The notes beneath the pieces were generated by a model. It saw only the letters and a list, made by a program, of their open reading frames with translations, ran no database searches and was not told where the DNA came from. The position numbers and the translations under genes are program-made. DNA of 64,000 nt from Anaerolinea sp. (GTDB lineage: Bacteria; Chloroflexota; Anaerolineae; Anaerolineales; Anaerolineaceae). Within the stretch, counting starts at the first letter, position 1, and each line of letters opens with the position of its first letter. Below, piece after piece: positions 28,163-36,991 of this stretch. Where the stretch lies: positions 310,001 to 374,000 of the forward strand of contig DYEC01000012.1 of assembly GCA_020725865.1 (NCBI GenBank), read 5' to 3'.

Positions 28163-28978
28163 ATGCCGATTGTTTATTTACGAGGTGGCGGTGAATTAGC
28201 CAGTGGAATAGCTTTGCGATTGTGGCGGTGCGGCTTTAAAGTTGTTGTAACGGAACTACCGCAACCGCTGGCAGTACGCAGATTAGTATCCTTTGCACAG
28301 GCTGTTTTTACTGGTGAGGTCATTATTGAGGGAGTAAAAGGTCAACTGGCTGATGGTCCTGAAGAAGCTCTTCGTTTCCTGCATCAAGGAGTAGTTCCCG
28401 TCCTGGTTGATCCTGACGCAAAGTTGCTCGAAGCATTTAATCCTCAGGTGATGGTAGATGCTCGGATGACTAAACAAACGCCCGACAAAGGGGTAGATAG
28501 TGCTTCTCTGGTTATTGGCGCGGGACCTGGCTTTATTGTTGGTAAAAATTGCCACGCTGTTGTAGAGACAAAACGAGGACATTTTTTAGGTCACGTATAT
28601 TGGAGTGGAAGCGCAGAACCTGATACTGGGTTACCAGAACCTGTTTCCAACTATGGTGAAGAGCGTGTTTTGAGGGCTCCTGCAGATGGTGTTATGCGCA
28701 ATTATGTTGAACTGGGTGCCAAAGTTCAAGAAGGAACAATAATCGCTGAGGTTAACGGAAAACCAATTAAAGCGAAGTTTTCTGGCATTTTGAGAGGATT
28801 GTTGCATGAAGGGATTTATGTTAAGACCGGTTTGAAAGTTGGCGATGTTGATCCCCGGATGGATGAACGGCATTGTTACTATGTCTCCGACAAAGCTCTA
28901 GCGATTGGTGGTGGTGTTTTGGAGGCAATTCTATCGAAGCCCGAGTTTCGAAGACTAATCTGTAATGGTCGCTCATGA
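28163..28978 (+). CDS. yqeB: YqeB family selenium-dependent Mo-hydroxylase accessory protein
   Basis: A 271-residue protein of the EF2563/YqeB family, a genomic marker of selenium-dependent molybdenum hydroxylase systems together with YqeC and SelD. Rossmann-like N-terminus VYLRGGGELASGIALRLWRCGF; middle VDARMTKQTPDKG and VIGAGPGFIVGKNCHAVVET; C-terminal biotinyl-like segment (VLRAPADGVMRNYVELG, IIAEVNGKPI). Its exact reaction is unknown. Strong ribosome site; overlaps the next gene in an ATGA. Confidence 0.93.
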   Translation: MPIVYLRGGGELASGIALRLWRCGFKVVVTELPQPLAVRRLVSFAQAVFTGEVIIEGVKGQLADGPEEALRFLHQGVVPVLVDPDAKLLEAFNPQVMVDARMTKQTPDKGVDSASLVIGAGPGFIVGKNCHAVVETKRGHFLGHVYWSGSAEPDTGLPEPVSNYGEERVLRAPADGVMRNYVELGAKVQEGTIIAEVNGKPIKAKFSGILRGLLHEGIYVKTGLKVGDVDPRMDERHCYYVSDKALAIGGGVLEAILSKPEFRRLICNGRS

Positions 28979-30291
28979 AACTTGTCAATGCGCTGAGAGC
29001 TGACGCAAAAATACGGTTGGCGATTAGTGGTGCTGGCGGAAAGACAACTGCGCTATTTCAACTGGCGCGTCAACTTACTCCGCCTGTATTGGTATCAGCC
29101 AGTACCCATTTATCACTTGCACAAGTCCTGAACTCGGATTATCACGTGTTTTGGTCGGGTGATCGCAATATTGACTTTAATCATTTGACGGGGGTCTCTT
29201 TGATTATGGGAGAGCCCATCAGCGATGATCGGGTAAACGGCTTATCGCTTCAAAAACTTGAACAACTGCGATTGTTTGCAGATCAAATGGGTTATCCCTT
29301 GCTGATTGAAGCTGATGGTTCTCGAATGCGTCCACTCAAAGCTCCCGCTGACCATGAACCGCCTATTCCCGAATGGGTTAATACATCGCTTGTAGTTGCC
29401 GGGCTCTCGGGAGTTGGTCATCCACTTAGCGAAAAGACTGTACATCGTCCAGAAGTGTTCTCGGATTTATCCGGCGTATCAATTGGTAAACCCATTACAA
29501 TAGATGGGATACTGAAGGTCCTTTGTGACGCACGGGGTGGATTAAAAAATATTCCCCCCCAAGCCAAGCGCGTTGCCTTGCTCAACCAGGCAGATAACCA
29601 CGAATTACGATCGCTCGCACAAGAAATTGTTCCAGGATTACAACAGTTTTACCATGCAGTATTAATTTCCTCGCTTGGCACTTCTGGAGAAGTTTTTTCG
29701 GTTCACGAGAAAACCGCGGCTATCATTTTGGCAGCCGGCGCTTCCACAAGATTAGGACGACCTAAAGCATTGCTTGAATGGCAGGGAAAACCGCTGATAC
29801 AAATCATTGCTAGTGTTGCTATTCGAGCAGGTTTATCCCCAGTGATTGTGGTGATTGGGGCTGTGCGTGAGCCTATTCTTGAAGCTTTGAAGGGATTGTC
29901 AGTCGAATTTGTAATCAACGAAAACTGGGAACTTGGGCAAAGCAGTTCGATAAAAGCTGGACTGGCGGCTCTTCCTCCTCATACTGGCTCGGCAGTTTTT
30001 CTGCTCGCCGACCAACCAAGGATAACGATTGATTTGTTGTTAACTCTGGTCAGAACCCATGCGACAACGTTGGATCCGATCATGGCACCGTTTGTCGGCG
30101 GTCGAAGAAGTAATCCGGTTCTTTTTGACGCGATCACCTTTTGTGACCTGGAACGATTAGAGGGAGATATAGGAGGCAGAGCTATTTTTGAGAAATATCC
30201 AGTAACTCCTATTTATTGGAATGATCCCAGGTTGTTGCTGGATATTGACACAGAAGAAGATTACAAGAAACTGACAGAAGATGCAGTGTGA
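28975..30291 (+). CDS. Fusion of YqeC accessory protein and MocA-type cytidylyltransferase
   Basis: 438 residues. Residues 1-235 are YqeC-like, a putative selenium-dependent hydroxylase accessory protein with a nucleotide-binding loop RLAISGAGGKTTALFQLA and IEADGSRMRPLKAPADHEPPIP. Residues about 243-438 are a MobA/MocA-like nucleotidyltransferase: AIILAAGASTRLGRPKALL, ELGQSSSIKAGLAAL and VFLLADQPRI. MocA converts molybdopterin cofactor to its cytosine dinucleotide form. The fusion joins two maturation steps that are separate proteins elsewhere. Overlaps yqeB upstream and the second MocA gene downstream. Confidence 0.93.
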   Translation: MKLVNALRADAKIRLAISGAGGKTTALFQLARQLTPPVLVSASTHLSLAQVLNSDYHVFWSGDRNIDFNHLTGVSLIMGEPISDDRVNGLSLQKLEQLRLFADQMGYPLLIEADGSRMRPLKAPADHEPPIPEWVNTSLVVAGLSGVGHPLSEKTVHRPEVFSDLSGVSIGKPITIDGILKVLCDARGGLKNIPPQAKRVALLNQADNHELRSLAQEIVPGLQQFYHAVLISSLGTSGEVFSVHEKTAAIILAAGASTRLGRPKALLEWQGKPLIQIIASVAIRAGLSPVIVVIGAVREPILEALKGLSVEFVINENWELGQSSSIKAGLAALPPHTGSAVFLLADQPRITIDLLLTLVRTHATTLDPIMAPFVGGRRSNPVLFDAITFCDLERLEGDIGGRAIFEKYPVTPIYWNDPRLLLDIDTEEDYKKLTEDAV

Positions 30292-30892
30292 GATGAATGT
30301 GGGTGAAGTCGGCGCGGTTGTGTTGGCTGCAGGATTGTCCACCCGAATGGGGCAACCAAAGATGGTTTTGCCCTGGGGCAAAGTAACAATAATTGAAAAA
30401 GTGGTTACCACGCTACGTGAAGCGGGGATTGAAAAGATTGTTGTAATAACGGGCGGGGCGCATCAAGAAGTTCTTAAAGCTCTGAATGGATACTATGTCA
30501 CTATCATTTTTAATCCTCAATACCATAATGGAGAAATGCTAAATTCCCTGCAGGCGGGTTTGCGAGCTCTTCCACCCGATGTTAGGGGTGCTTTGATTGT
30601 CTTGGGGGATCAGCCATTTATACAAAAAGAAACGATTGAAACGGTCGTTCGAGCTTTTTTAGAAACAAGTTCTCAATTGGTTATCCCGAGTTTCCAAATG
30701 CGGCGCGGTCATCCATGGTTGATCGCTCGCCAACTCTGGCAGGAAGTATTGGAAATCAAACCGCCCGAAACATTGAGAAGTTTTTTACAAGCCAATCACG
30801 AAAAAATCACCTATGTTGTGGTGGATACCCCAACAATTATTTGGGACATTGACACACCCGAAGATTACGAAAAGCGAAAGCCAAGGAACTGA
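30281..30892 (+). CDS. Second MocA-type nucleotidyltransferase
   Basis: 203-residue NTP-transferase of the MobA/MocA family, paralogous to the C-terminal half of the preceding fusion. Motifs: VLAAGLSTRMGQPKMVLPWG, NGEMLNSLQAGLRAL, VLGDQPFI and the terminal DIDTPEDYE. In E. coli a similar orphan (YgfJ) sits in the selenium-hydroxylase cluster. It might act on a different cofactor form or on another nucleotide. Start could be ATG 30281 (inside the previous gene) or ATG 30293 just after its stop; neither has a strong ribosome site. Confidence 0.9.
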   Translation: MQCEMNVGEVGAVVLAAGLSTRMGQPKMVLPWGKVTIIEKVVTTLREAGIEKIVVITGGAHQEVLKALNGYYVTIIFNPQYHNGEMLNSLQAGLRALPPDVRGALIVLGDQPFIQKETIETVVRAFLETSSQLVIPSFQMRRGHPWLIARQLWQEVLEIKPPETLRSFLQANHEKITYVVVDTPTIIWDIDTPEDYEKRKPRN

Positions 30893-30894
30893 AC

Positions 30895-31749
30895 ATGACG
30901 GCTAACAACATTGCTGCTTGGTGGGTCAAAATCAAAGACTCAACCTTAACAATTCAAGACATTAAGCTTAGCAGAAAAGCCAACTCTTTAGACTCGGTAT
31001 CAGAGGCTTATTCAAGTGGGGTTTATACGACTTTTCGCACCTATCAGCATGACCATGTATTGTTACTTGAAAGTCATTTCAATCGTCTGGAGGAATCAGC
31101 AGGGATTATAAATGGAAATATTCAGGTACCAAGAGGCCAATTGCGCCTGGCATTGCGTAAAATCCTGAGCGATTTTTACCCCGATAAAGATATCAGGATA
31201 CGCATCGCCCTTAATTTGGAAGATCAATCGTATATAATCTCAGCTGAGCCATTGAAACCACCGCCAGCGAGTGCATACCAGAAAGGTGTTTCTGTCATTA
31301 CTTGCCGATTGGAAAGGAAAAATCCACACGCGAAGACCACCGATTTTATTGCTACGGCGGCTCGTATCAGGAGTACTTTGCCTCCCAAAATACAAGAGGC
31401 TATCATGGTAGATGAGAATGGTTACCTGTTAGAAGGGCTGAGTAGCAACTTTTGGGGTGTGGTCAATGGTGTAGTGCGCACTGAAAAAGAGAAGGTATTG
31501 GGAGGAATTACGCGTTCAGTCATTTTGGAACTTTGTGAAAAGGAAGGGATTCCCTTGCTGTTTGAAAGTATTCATATTCGGGAGTTAACAAGTCTCCATG
31601 AAGCCTTTATAACCAGTACCAGTCGTGCAGTACTCCCTGTTACTTGCATTGACCATCACATAGTAGGTGAAGGAAAACCGGGCAAGATTACCCAATTATT
31701 GGCGCGGTGCTATCAGGAATATGTGACTCGTCAGATTGAAAAAATTTAA
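30895..31749 (+). CDS. Class IV PLP-dependent aminotransferase / lyase
   Basis: PLP enzyme of fold type IV (branched-chain aminotransferase, D-amino-acid aminotransferase, 4-amino-4-deoxychorismate lyase), 284 residues. The PLP lysine lies in HAKTTDF and phosphate-binding residues in LLEGLSSNFWGV and FITSTSRAVLPV. The subtype cannot be decided from sequence reading alone. It starts 2 bases after the MocA gene and ends tail-to-tail, with a 4-base overlap, against the DUF2007 gene; it is the last gene of the plus-strand operon. Confidence 0.88.
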   Translation: MTANNIAAWWVKIKDSTLTIQDIKLSRKANSLDSVSEAYSSGVYTTFRTYQHDHVLLLESHFNRLEESAGIINGNIQVPRGQLRLALRKILSDFYPDKDIRIRIALNLEDQSYIISAEPLKPPPASAYQKGVSVITCRLERKNPHAKTTDFIATAARIRSTLPPKIQEAIMVDENGYLLEGLSSNFWGVVNGVVRTEKEKVLGGITRSVILELCEKEGIPLLFESIHIRELTSLHEAFITSTSRAVLPVTCIDHHIVGEGKPGKITQLLARCYQEYVTRQIEKI

Positions 31750-32045
31750 GTCTCGGATGCTTGATCCATGTCAGCAAGACTGTCATCTGAGGTATCGTTG
31801 TAGTCAAATTCTCCCCTTTCCATTCGTTCCAGTAAATTGACTGCCTGTTCTATTTGTTCTGTTGGGACCACAACTTTTGCTTCGCCTAAAGGACCTATGG
31901 TCAACCCATATGTATTTCCCACACCTTCTTGGAAAATGAATGCTTTAATATCGTGCGCTTCTAGGAATAAACGAATTGTTTCAGCCTCCAACTGACCGTT
32001 TGCAACATAAACAACACCATACTTTTCTGAGTCACTGTTTTTCAT
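31746..32045 (-). CDS. DUF2007-like small protein (putative signal-transducing)
   Basis: A 99-residue protein resembling the DUF2007 group: GVVYVANGQLEAETIRLFLEAHDIKAFI followed by a strand ending AKVVVPTEQIEQAVNLLE. The fold is a small ferredoxin-like domain often of unknown function. I prefer ATG 32045; a GTG at 32057 is an alternative, but its AAGG would abut the codon. The acidic C-terminus is low in complexity. Confidence 0.75.
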   Translation of the reverse strand: MKNSDSEKYGVVYVANGQLEAETIRLFLEAHDIKAFIFQEGVGNTYGLTIGPLGEAKVVVPTEQIEQAVNLLERMERGEFDYNDTSDDSLADMDQASET

Positions 32046-32063
32046 CGTCTTGGTCACCCTTTC

Positions 32064-32648
32064 TTATCTAGGTAGTCGGGCAATTAAGCTGGCAATGGAT
32101 TTTTTCTTTCCGTTATTGCCATCTACCCAGCCTTCTCGATAATATAATATCTCCCAAGCCTCGAATATTCTGGGGAGTTCACCTTCATCCAAAAGATATT
32201 CTTCAGAAATTTCTGGTTTGATGGATCGGATTGGCATTGTCAGGGTTTCAAAAAACACCAGCCCACCTGGTTTCAACAAACGAGCGAATTCGCTTATCAA
32301 GTTTCTATTAAGGTAATAAAAATTTAGAATAACACTGAAAAATTTAGTCGTGGACAAATAATACTCTGTTAAATCAGCAACAAAGACTCTTAAGTCTGGT
32401 GCATTTATTTTTGAATGAACAATAGCTTCAAATGCGACATCAATTCCAATGACTGAGAAACCTTTTTGATGAAGAAAGACGGCATTACGCCCAGCTCCCA
32501 TGGCAATATCCAATATAAACCCATCTTTGGGTAAGAGATTGATATTTTCCAGCAGCAATGAACATGGAAGTTGATGCCCCTGAATATAATAGGGCTCGTT
32601 TTTGTACCGACTGTTCCATCGAAGAGCATCTTGCTTAGACATGGACAT
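32064..32648 (-). CDS. Class I SAM-dependent methyltransferase
   Basis: 194-residue Rossmann methyltransferase with a TehB-like layout. SAM motif I is ILDIAMGAGRNAVFLHQKGF, motif II VIGIDVAFEA, an acidic VFVADLTEY, and the LLKPGGLVFFETL strand. Substrate unknown. It is divergent to the prepilin peptidase gene. Confidence 0.88.
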   Translation of the reverse strand: MSMSKQDALRWNSRYKNEPYYIQGHQLPCSLLLENINLLPKDGFILDIAMGAGRNAVFLHQKGFSVIGIDVAFEAIVHSKINAPDLRVFVADLTEYYLSTTKFFSVILNFYYLNRNLISEFARLLKPGGLVFFETLTMPIRSIKPEISEEYLLDEGELPRIFEAWEILYYREGWVDGNNGKKKSIASLIARLPR

Positions 32649-32667
32649 ACCACACTAACCAATCAGT

Positions 32668-32696
32668 TTGCTTCTACCCAAAATATTAGATATACT
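32668..32696 (+). promoter_or_regulatory. Promoter of the prepilin peptidase gene
   Basis: TTGCTT at 32668-32673 and TATACT at 32691-32696 with a 17-bp spacer, followed by a 39-base leader containing a GGGAG ribosome site before the ATG at 32736. Good sigma70-type match by eye. Confidence 0.5.
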
Positions 32697-32735
32697 GATT
32701 ATATCCTTTAGATAGATATCGATCGGGAGCTCGAG

Positions 32736-33491
32736 ATGAGCATTGTTGAAGCCATTGCAATCACCGTTTTGGGATTGATCATCGGTATGGGAGTGAATCA
32801 CCTTTCCAGTGTTTTGCCATACCTGCGCAGCGGTTCTTTGATACATCATCCGATCTGTTTATGGTGTCACAATACAATTTCATGGCGAACATTTGTCTTT
32901 CTTGCCCAATGCTCTCGGTGTCATCGGTATCCTAGATTGCGAATCTGGTTAGTTCTATTGGGGTATCCGGTCTTATTATGGGTATTGAGACTTATCCCGG
33001 CGTCACGAATCAACTGGTGGCTGGGCGTAATCACACTGGCTTACTTTGGCCTTGTTGCAGTGATGGACTTTGAACATCGTATTATCTTAAATCCGATTAG
33101 TATTACTGGGGCAATTCTGGGTTTGGGCACAGGGTGGTATCTGCATGGGTTGCCAAAAACTTTGTTGGGCGGTATTGCTGGTTATGCAACAATGTTTATC
33201 TTATACTACCTTGGTATTGCTTTTTCTCGATTAGTAACAAAGATGCGTAATCAGCCACTTGATGAGGTGGCACTTGGGTTTGGGGATGTAAACCTGGGCG
33301 GCGTGTTGGGATTGTATCTTGGCTGGCCTGGTATCACTGCAGGATTGCTGCTTGCCATCATTCTGGGAGGAAGTTTTAGTCTCTTTGTCATTCTTTATCG
33401 TCTAATTACCCATAAATACCAAATGTTCATGGCGATTCCTTACGCGCCATTCTTATTACTAGGTGCCACTCTTCTACTGTTTCGTCCTTGA
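32736..33491 (+). CDS. Prepilin peptidase (type IV leader peptidase, A24 family)
   Basis: Integral membrane aspartic protease that cleaves and often methylates type IV prepilins. 251 residues with about six to seven membrane helices. The N-terminal cytoplasmic loop has two Cys pairs (CLWC and CSRC). The catalytic aspartates lie in VMDFEHRIILN and GFGDVNLGG. No pilin or pilus-assembly genes are adjacent; it could serve a distant pilus or competence system together with comEA at 13266. Confidence 0.93.
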   Translation: MSIVEAIAITVLGLIIGMGVNHLSSVLPYLRSGSLIHHPICLWCHNTISWRTFVFLAQCSRCHRYPRLRIWLVLLGYPVLLWVLRLIPASRINWWLGVITLAYFGLVAVMDFEHRIILNPISITGAILGLGTGWYLHGLPKTLLGGIAGYATMFILYYLGIAFSRLVTKMRNQPLDEVALGFGDVNLGGVLGLYLGWPGITAGLLLAIILGGSFSLFVILYRLITHKYQMFMAIPYAPFLLLGATLLLFRP

Positions 33492-33513
33492 AATTGCTAA
33501 AAGGTCTTTGGAA

Positions 33514-35121
33514 TCAAGCATAATGAGGACCCGCCGCTACAATCTCGGCAGAAACACCCGTCCCACACTCCACGAAATTTTTTTCAAATTGTTCAATCAG
33601 GTATTTTGCCTGCCGGCTGTATGCTTTTTCATCCTGCCAAGCTGCTTGTGGCAGGAGAATTTCTGAAGGAACATCTGGGCAATACTCTGGAACCCACAAC
33701 CCAAAAAATGGCTCCTGTTGCATAGGTACATCAGCAAGTTTCCCGGAAAGTGCAGCTCGAATCATTGCGCGTGTGTAGGGGAGGGGGACTCTCTTACCGA
33801 TGCCGTATTCTCCACCTGTCCACCCAGTATTGATCAGCCAAACCTGAACATTGTGTTGTTGAATTTTCTTCCCTAAAAGTTCAACATAAATACTTGGGCT
33901 TAAAGGTAGAAAAGGGGCACCAAAGCAGGTGGAAAAAGTTGCCTGGGGTTCATTTCCAAGCCCTTTTTCAGTTCCTGCGAGCTTTGCAGTGTAGCCCGAT
34001 AAAAAGTAATACATTGCCTGTTCGGGTGTTAATCGGGAAATCGGCGGCAATACCCCAAAGGCATCTGCCGATAGGAAAAAGATATTCTTGGGATGGCCAG
34101 CGTATCCCTCAGCTACCCGGTTGGCAACATAATCAATTGGATAAGCCCCGCGTGTATTTTCCGTTCGCTCTTCACTGTCAAAATCAATCTCGCGGGTATG
34201 AGAATCATAAATCACATTTTCTAATACAGCTCCGAAACGATGTGTTGCCTCCCAAATAATTGGTTCAAGGTCAGCACGCAACCGAATGGTTTTTGCATAG
34301 CAACCACCTTCAAAGTTAAATACCCCGGTATCAGACCAGCCATGTTCGTCGTCACCAATCAACCGCCTCTCTGGGTCTGAGGATAGGGTCGTCTTACCCG
34401 TTCCTGATAACCCAAAGAAAAGTGCTACATCGTCATCTGCGCCAACATTCGCGGAGCAATGCATAGAAAGCACCCCTTTGAGCGGAAGTACATAGTTCAT
34501 AATCGTAAAGATTGATTTTTTGATTTCCCCTGCATAGCTGGTACCCCCGATTAATATAAGCCGGCTTGTAAAATTCACCATGATAAATGTCCCTGATCTT
34601 GTACCATCAGTTTCGGGATCGGCTATGAAATCCGGACAGTCTATCAGTGTGAACTCGGGTTGGTGGTATTTTTGTTCCTCTGGGGGAACGCGTATAAATA
34701 AGTCATGGGCAAATAGACTATGCCAGGCTTTTTCTGTGATGATGCGAATAGGCATCTGAAAATCGGGGTGAGCACCAACGTGCATGTCCTGAACGAATAC
34801 ATCTCTGCCTTGCAAATATCCAATAAGTTTAGCGTGTAACCGATTAAACTGTTCTTCTTTTATTGGTCGGTTTACTTTTCCCCACCATATCAAATCATCT
34901 TTTTGAGGTCCGCCTTCTACAATATACTTGTCTTTAGGAGACCGACCAGTGTGTTGTCCTGTATTGACGATTAGTGCTCCAGTTTTGCTTAGCTGTCCCT
35001 CCCCGCGGCAAATAGCCTCTTCCACGAGCGCTGGTGGTGAATAATTCCAGTAGACATTTCGAAGGTTTCGCAGTCCGTGGTTTTCAATTCCGTAAATATT
35101 AGATAATCCAAGCTGATGCAT
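33514..35121 (-). CDS. pckA: Phosphoenolpyruvate carboxykinase (ATP)
   Basis: Interconverts oxaloacetate + ATP and phosphoenolpyruvate + CO2 + ADP in gluconeogenesis. 535 residues, the normal length of the ATP-dependent enzyme. Motifs: NTGQHTGRSPKDKYIVE near residue 50, the P-loop GLSGTGKTTLSSDP near 240, GDDEHGW, and the Arg-containing ENTRGAYPIDY. ATG 35121 has AGGAG 9 bases upstream. Tail-to-tail with the prepilin peptidase gene. Confidence 0.98.
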   Translation of the reverse strand: MHQLGLSNIYGIENHGLRNLRNVYWNYSPPALVEEAICRGEGQLSKTGALIVNTGQHTGRSPKDKYIVEGGPQKDDLIWWGKVNRPIKEEQFNRLHAKLIGYLQGRDVFVQDMHVGAHPDFQMPIRIITEKAWHSLFAHDLFIRVPPEEQKYHQPEFTLIDCPDFIADPETDGTRSGTFIMVNFTSRLILIGGTSYAGEIKKSIFTIMNYVLPLKGVLSMHCSANVGADDDVALFFGLSGTGKTTLSSDPERRLIGDDEHGWSDTGVFNFEGGCYAKTIRLRADLEPIIWEATHRFGAVLENVIYDSHTREIDFDSEERTENTRGAYPIDYVANRVAEGYAGHPKNIFFLSADAFGVLPPISRLTPEQAMYYFLSGYTAKLAGTEKGLGNEPQATFSTCFGAPFLPLSPSIYVELLGKKIQQHNVQVWLINTGWTGGEYGIGKRVPLPYTRAMIRAALSGKLADVPMQQEPFFGLWVPEYCPDVPSEILLPQAAWQDEKAYSRQAKYLIEQFEKNFVECGTGVSAEIVAAGPHYA

Positions 35122-35133
35122 GCAGTATATCTC

Positions 35134-36510
35134 CTATTGTGTGGTCTTCGCTAGATCACTAATCGTGTCTTCAAAGGTTTGTGGAACAGAAGAAGGGAAA
35201 AATGAGCGGATTTCTTCTGCTAAAGGAGCTCCGGATTCAGTTTCGCACCGATCATTGTAGCAATATCGATATGATGTCTTCTCTACTAGATTAAGTGGAC
35301 TATATAGTGTGTAAGTCCAGCGGTTTTCCTCAACGCGCACCATAGGAATTGGCTCCATCCAACCAAACGGATTAAATTGGATGGAAATAACATCCTCAGA
35401 TGGTACTGGTTCCTTTGTTGTGGCTGTAAATGTAATAGTTTCAGTTCCTGGAGCCTGCCAGCTTGTTATGGTGTCGTTAACAATGGTGTCGTGATCTGGC
35501 ACAATTAACTGGCGGAGTCGAAATCTGCCAGAAGAATCTAATTCTGCATTCCAAAAACCATCGCCAAGCGTGTATTTATACCGCAAGTCCAGACCAGTCG
35601 GAAGTCTTAGCATCAGGGTATATTTACCGTCCTGACCTGATTTTTGCATTACGGGTGCTTTGTTTGCTACAACGCTCACCCCTCCGCGAAGATCCTCAAA
35701 TGTATTTCCCAAACTTATAATATTCCCCACCATTCGAATCGGCATTTGAGTTGCAAAGTTATCTGGCGTTTCTAAATTAAATTGGATATTCACGAGATTT
35801 AACGGTTTCAATCTGATTATCGCTGGTGTAAGGGATTCTTCCGCAATCAAAGCACCTTGTTGAAAAGGCAAATGATCACCGTTTTTGCTAAAAACAGATA
35901 GTGAATGCGCTCCAACAGGTAAGTTTTCAATTTCAAAAACTCCATCTTCCAAAGAAACGGTTTGAAAACCTCCAGCAACTATCATCATATTGGGGAGTGG
36001 GGAATTTGTTTGCTCATCAAAAATCTGACCTCGAAGACGACCCGTTGGCCCTTGATAGGCCATGTCTTGCCAGCCGGCAACAATATCCTTGATTTCTGCC
36101 GGCCCATCCACATAATGACTGCGGTAACGCACCTGTTGCCCTAGTGCATTGTGTTCAACAAGCGGGGGCAAACCTCCTCTTAAGTAACGGTACTTCAGAA
36201 ATGTCCCCTTTGCAACCGAAAGGTGAAGGGAATAATGAGTATCATCGTCTTGGTTAAGCTCATAACGAGTTGGATTGAGCGCAAGCCCTGTTACCTCGTC
36301 AAGTACATCAAGATATAGAATCTGTTTCTCGTTACGAAACGGCACTTCTACGCGGAATACAACCTCTGCCTCTATCCGAGGCGAGATGGAAGTTTCAGTA
36401 TACCTGTAAGACAAACTCTCAATTGGGATAAGACAGGACTGGGAAGCCAAAATCCATAATAGGAATAATAAAATTAGGAAAATATTGGTGGGTTGTTTTT
36501 TGCGAGACAC
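35134..36510 (-). CDS. Exported protein with carboxypeptidase-regulatory-like and starch-binding-like beta domains
   Basis: 458 residues, no named family recognised. The N-terminal hydrophobic segment (about 9-24) ends in LASQSC, so it may be a lipoprotein although the lipobox is imperfect. Around residues 155-235 there is a carboxypeptidase-regulatory-like fold (GRLRGQIFDEQTNSPLPNMMIVAGG...EIENLPVGAHSL). The flanking stretches (about 40-130 and 370-430) resemble CBM20/Ig-like beta sandwiches, with FLKYRYLRG and SYRYCYNDRC patterns. There is no catalytic domain, so a binding or adaptor role at the cell surface is likely. Start is a GTG. Confidence 0.75.
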   Translation of the reverse strand: MSRKKQPTNIFLILLFLLWILASQSCLIPIESLSYRYTETSISPRIEAEVVFRVEVPFRNEKQILYLDVLDEVTGLALNPTRYELNQDDDTHYSLHLSVAKGTFLKYRYLRGGLPPLVEHNALGQQVRYRSHYVDGPAEIKDIVAGWQDMAYQGPTGRLRGQIFDEQTNSPLPNMMIVAGGFQTVSLEDGVFEIENLPVGAHSLSVFSKNGDHLPFQQGALIAEESLTPAIIRLKPLNLVNIQFNLETPDNFATQMPIRMVGNIISLGNTFEDLRGGVSVVANKAPVMQKSGQDGKYTLMLRLPTGLDLRYKYTLGDGFWNAELDSSGRFRLRQLIVPDHDTIVNDTITSWQAPGTETITFTATTKEPVPSEDVISIQFNPFGWMEPIPMVRVEENRWTYTLYSPLNLVEKTSYRYCYNDRCETESGAPLAEEIRSFFPSSVPQTFEDTISDLAKTTQ

Positions 36511-36539
36511 TTCCTTACATTCCGAAATATTATGGTTTT

Positions 36540-36986
36540 TTATTTAGATGCTGCCATGCTATGCAGTGAGTGTTTGATCTCTGCCTGTCTACCAGCAAGA
36601 CTTCCTAAAACGCCATTCACAAACCGGGGAGTACTATCGGAGCCATATATTTTTGCCAGTTCAATCGCCTCATTGATGGCAACTTTGATAGGAGTACATC
36701 CTGCAACTGCAAATTCCCAAAGTGCTATTCGTATAATATTCCGATCAATGACTGCAACCTGATCCAGTGGCCACTCTGGTGCGTGTTGCGCAATAAAATC
36801 GTCTAGCTTTTTAATTATTGGCACTACGCCAAATACAATTTGTCTTGCGAATTCCACTAGGCTAATGTCCAAAGTGTTGTCTTCTGACAAGCGCTGCTCT
36901 AGAGCTGCTGCCGGGGAATGCCCAGTAATGTCTACTTCATACAAGACTTGCAAGGCAATGCTTCGTGCCTTGGTTCGAGATTTCAT
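36540..36986 (-). CDS. nusB: Transcription antitermination protein NusB
   Basis: RNA-binding antitermination factor acting on rRNA operons with NusE. The 148-residue product has the all-helical NusB layout: KARSIALQVLYEVDI at the start, VIDRNIIRIALWEF, VAINEAIELAKIYGSDSTPRFVNGVLGSL near the end. It starts 5 bases after the Asp23 gene, a pairing also known from Firmicutes. Confidence 0.96.
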   Translation of the reverse strand: MKSRTKARSIALQVLYEVDITGHSPAAALEQRLSEDNTLDISLVEFARQIVFGVVPIIKKLDDFIAQHAPEWPLDQVAVIDRNIIRIALWEFAVAGCTPIKVAINEAIELAKIYGSDSTPRFVNGVLGSLAGRQAEIKHSLHSMAASK

Positions 36987-36991
36987 AAAGC

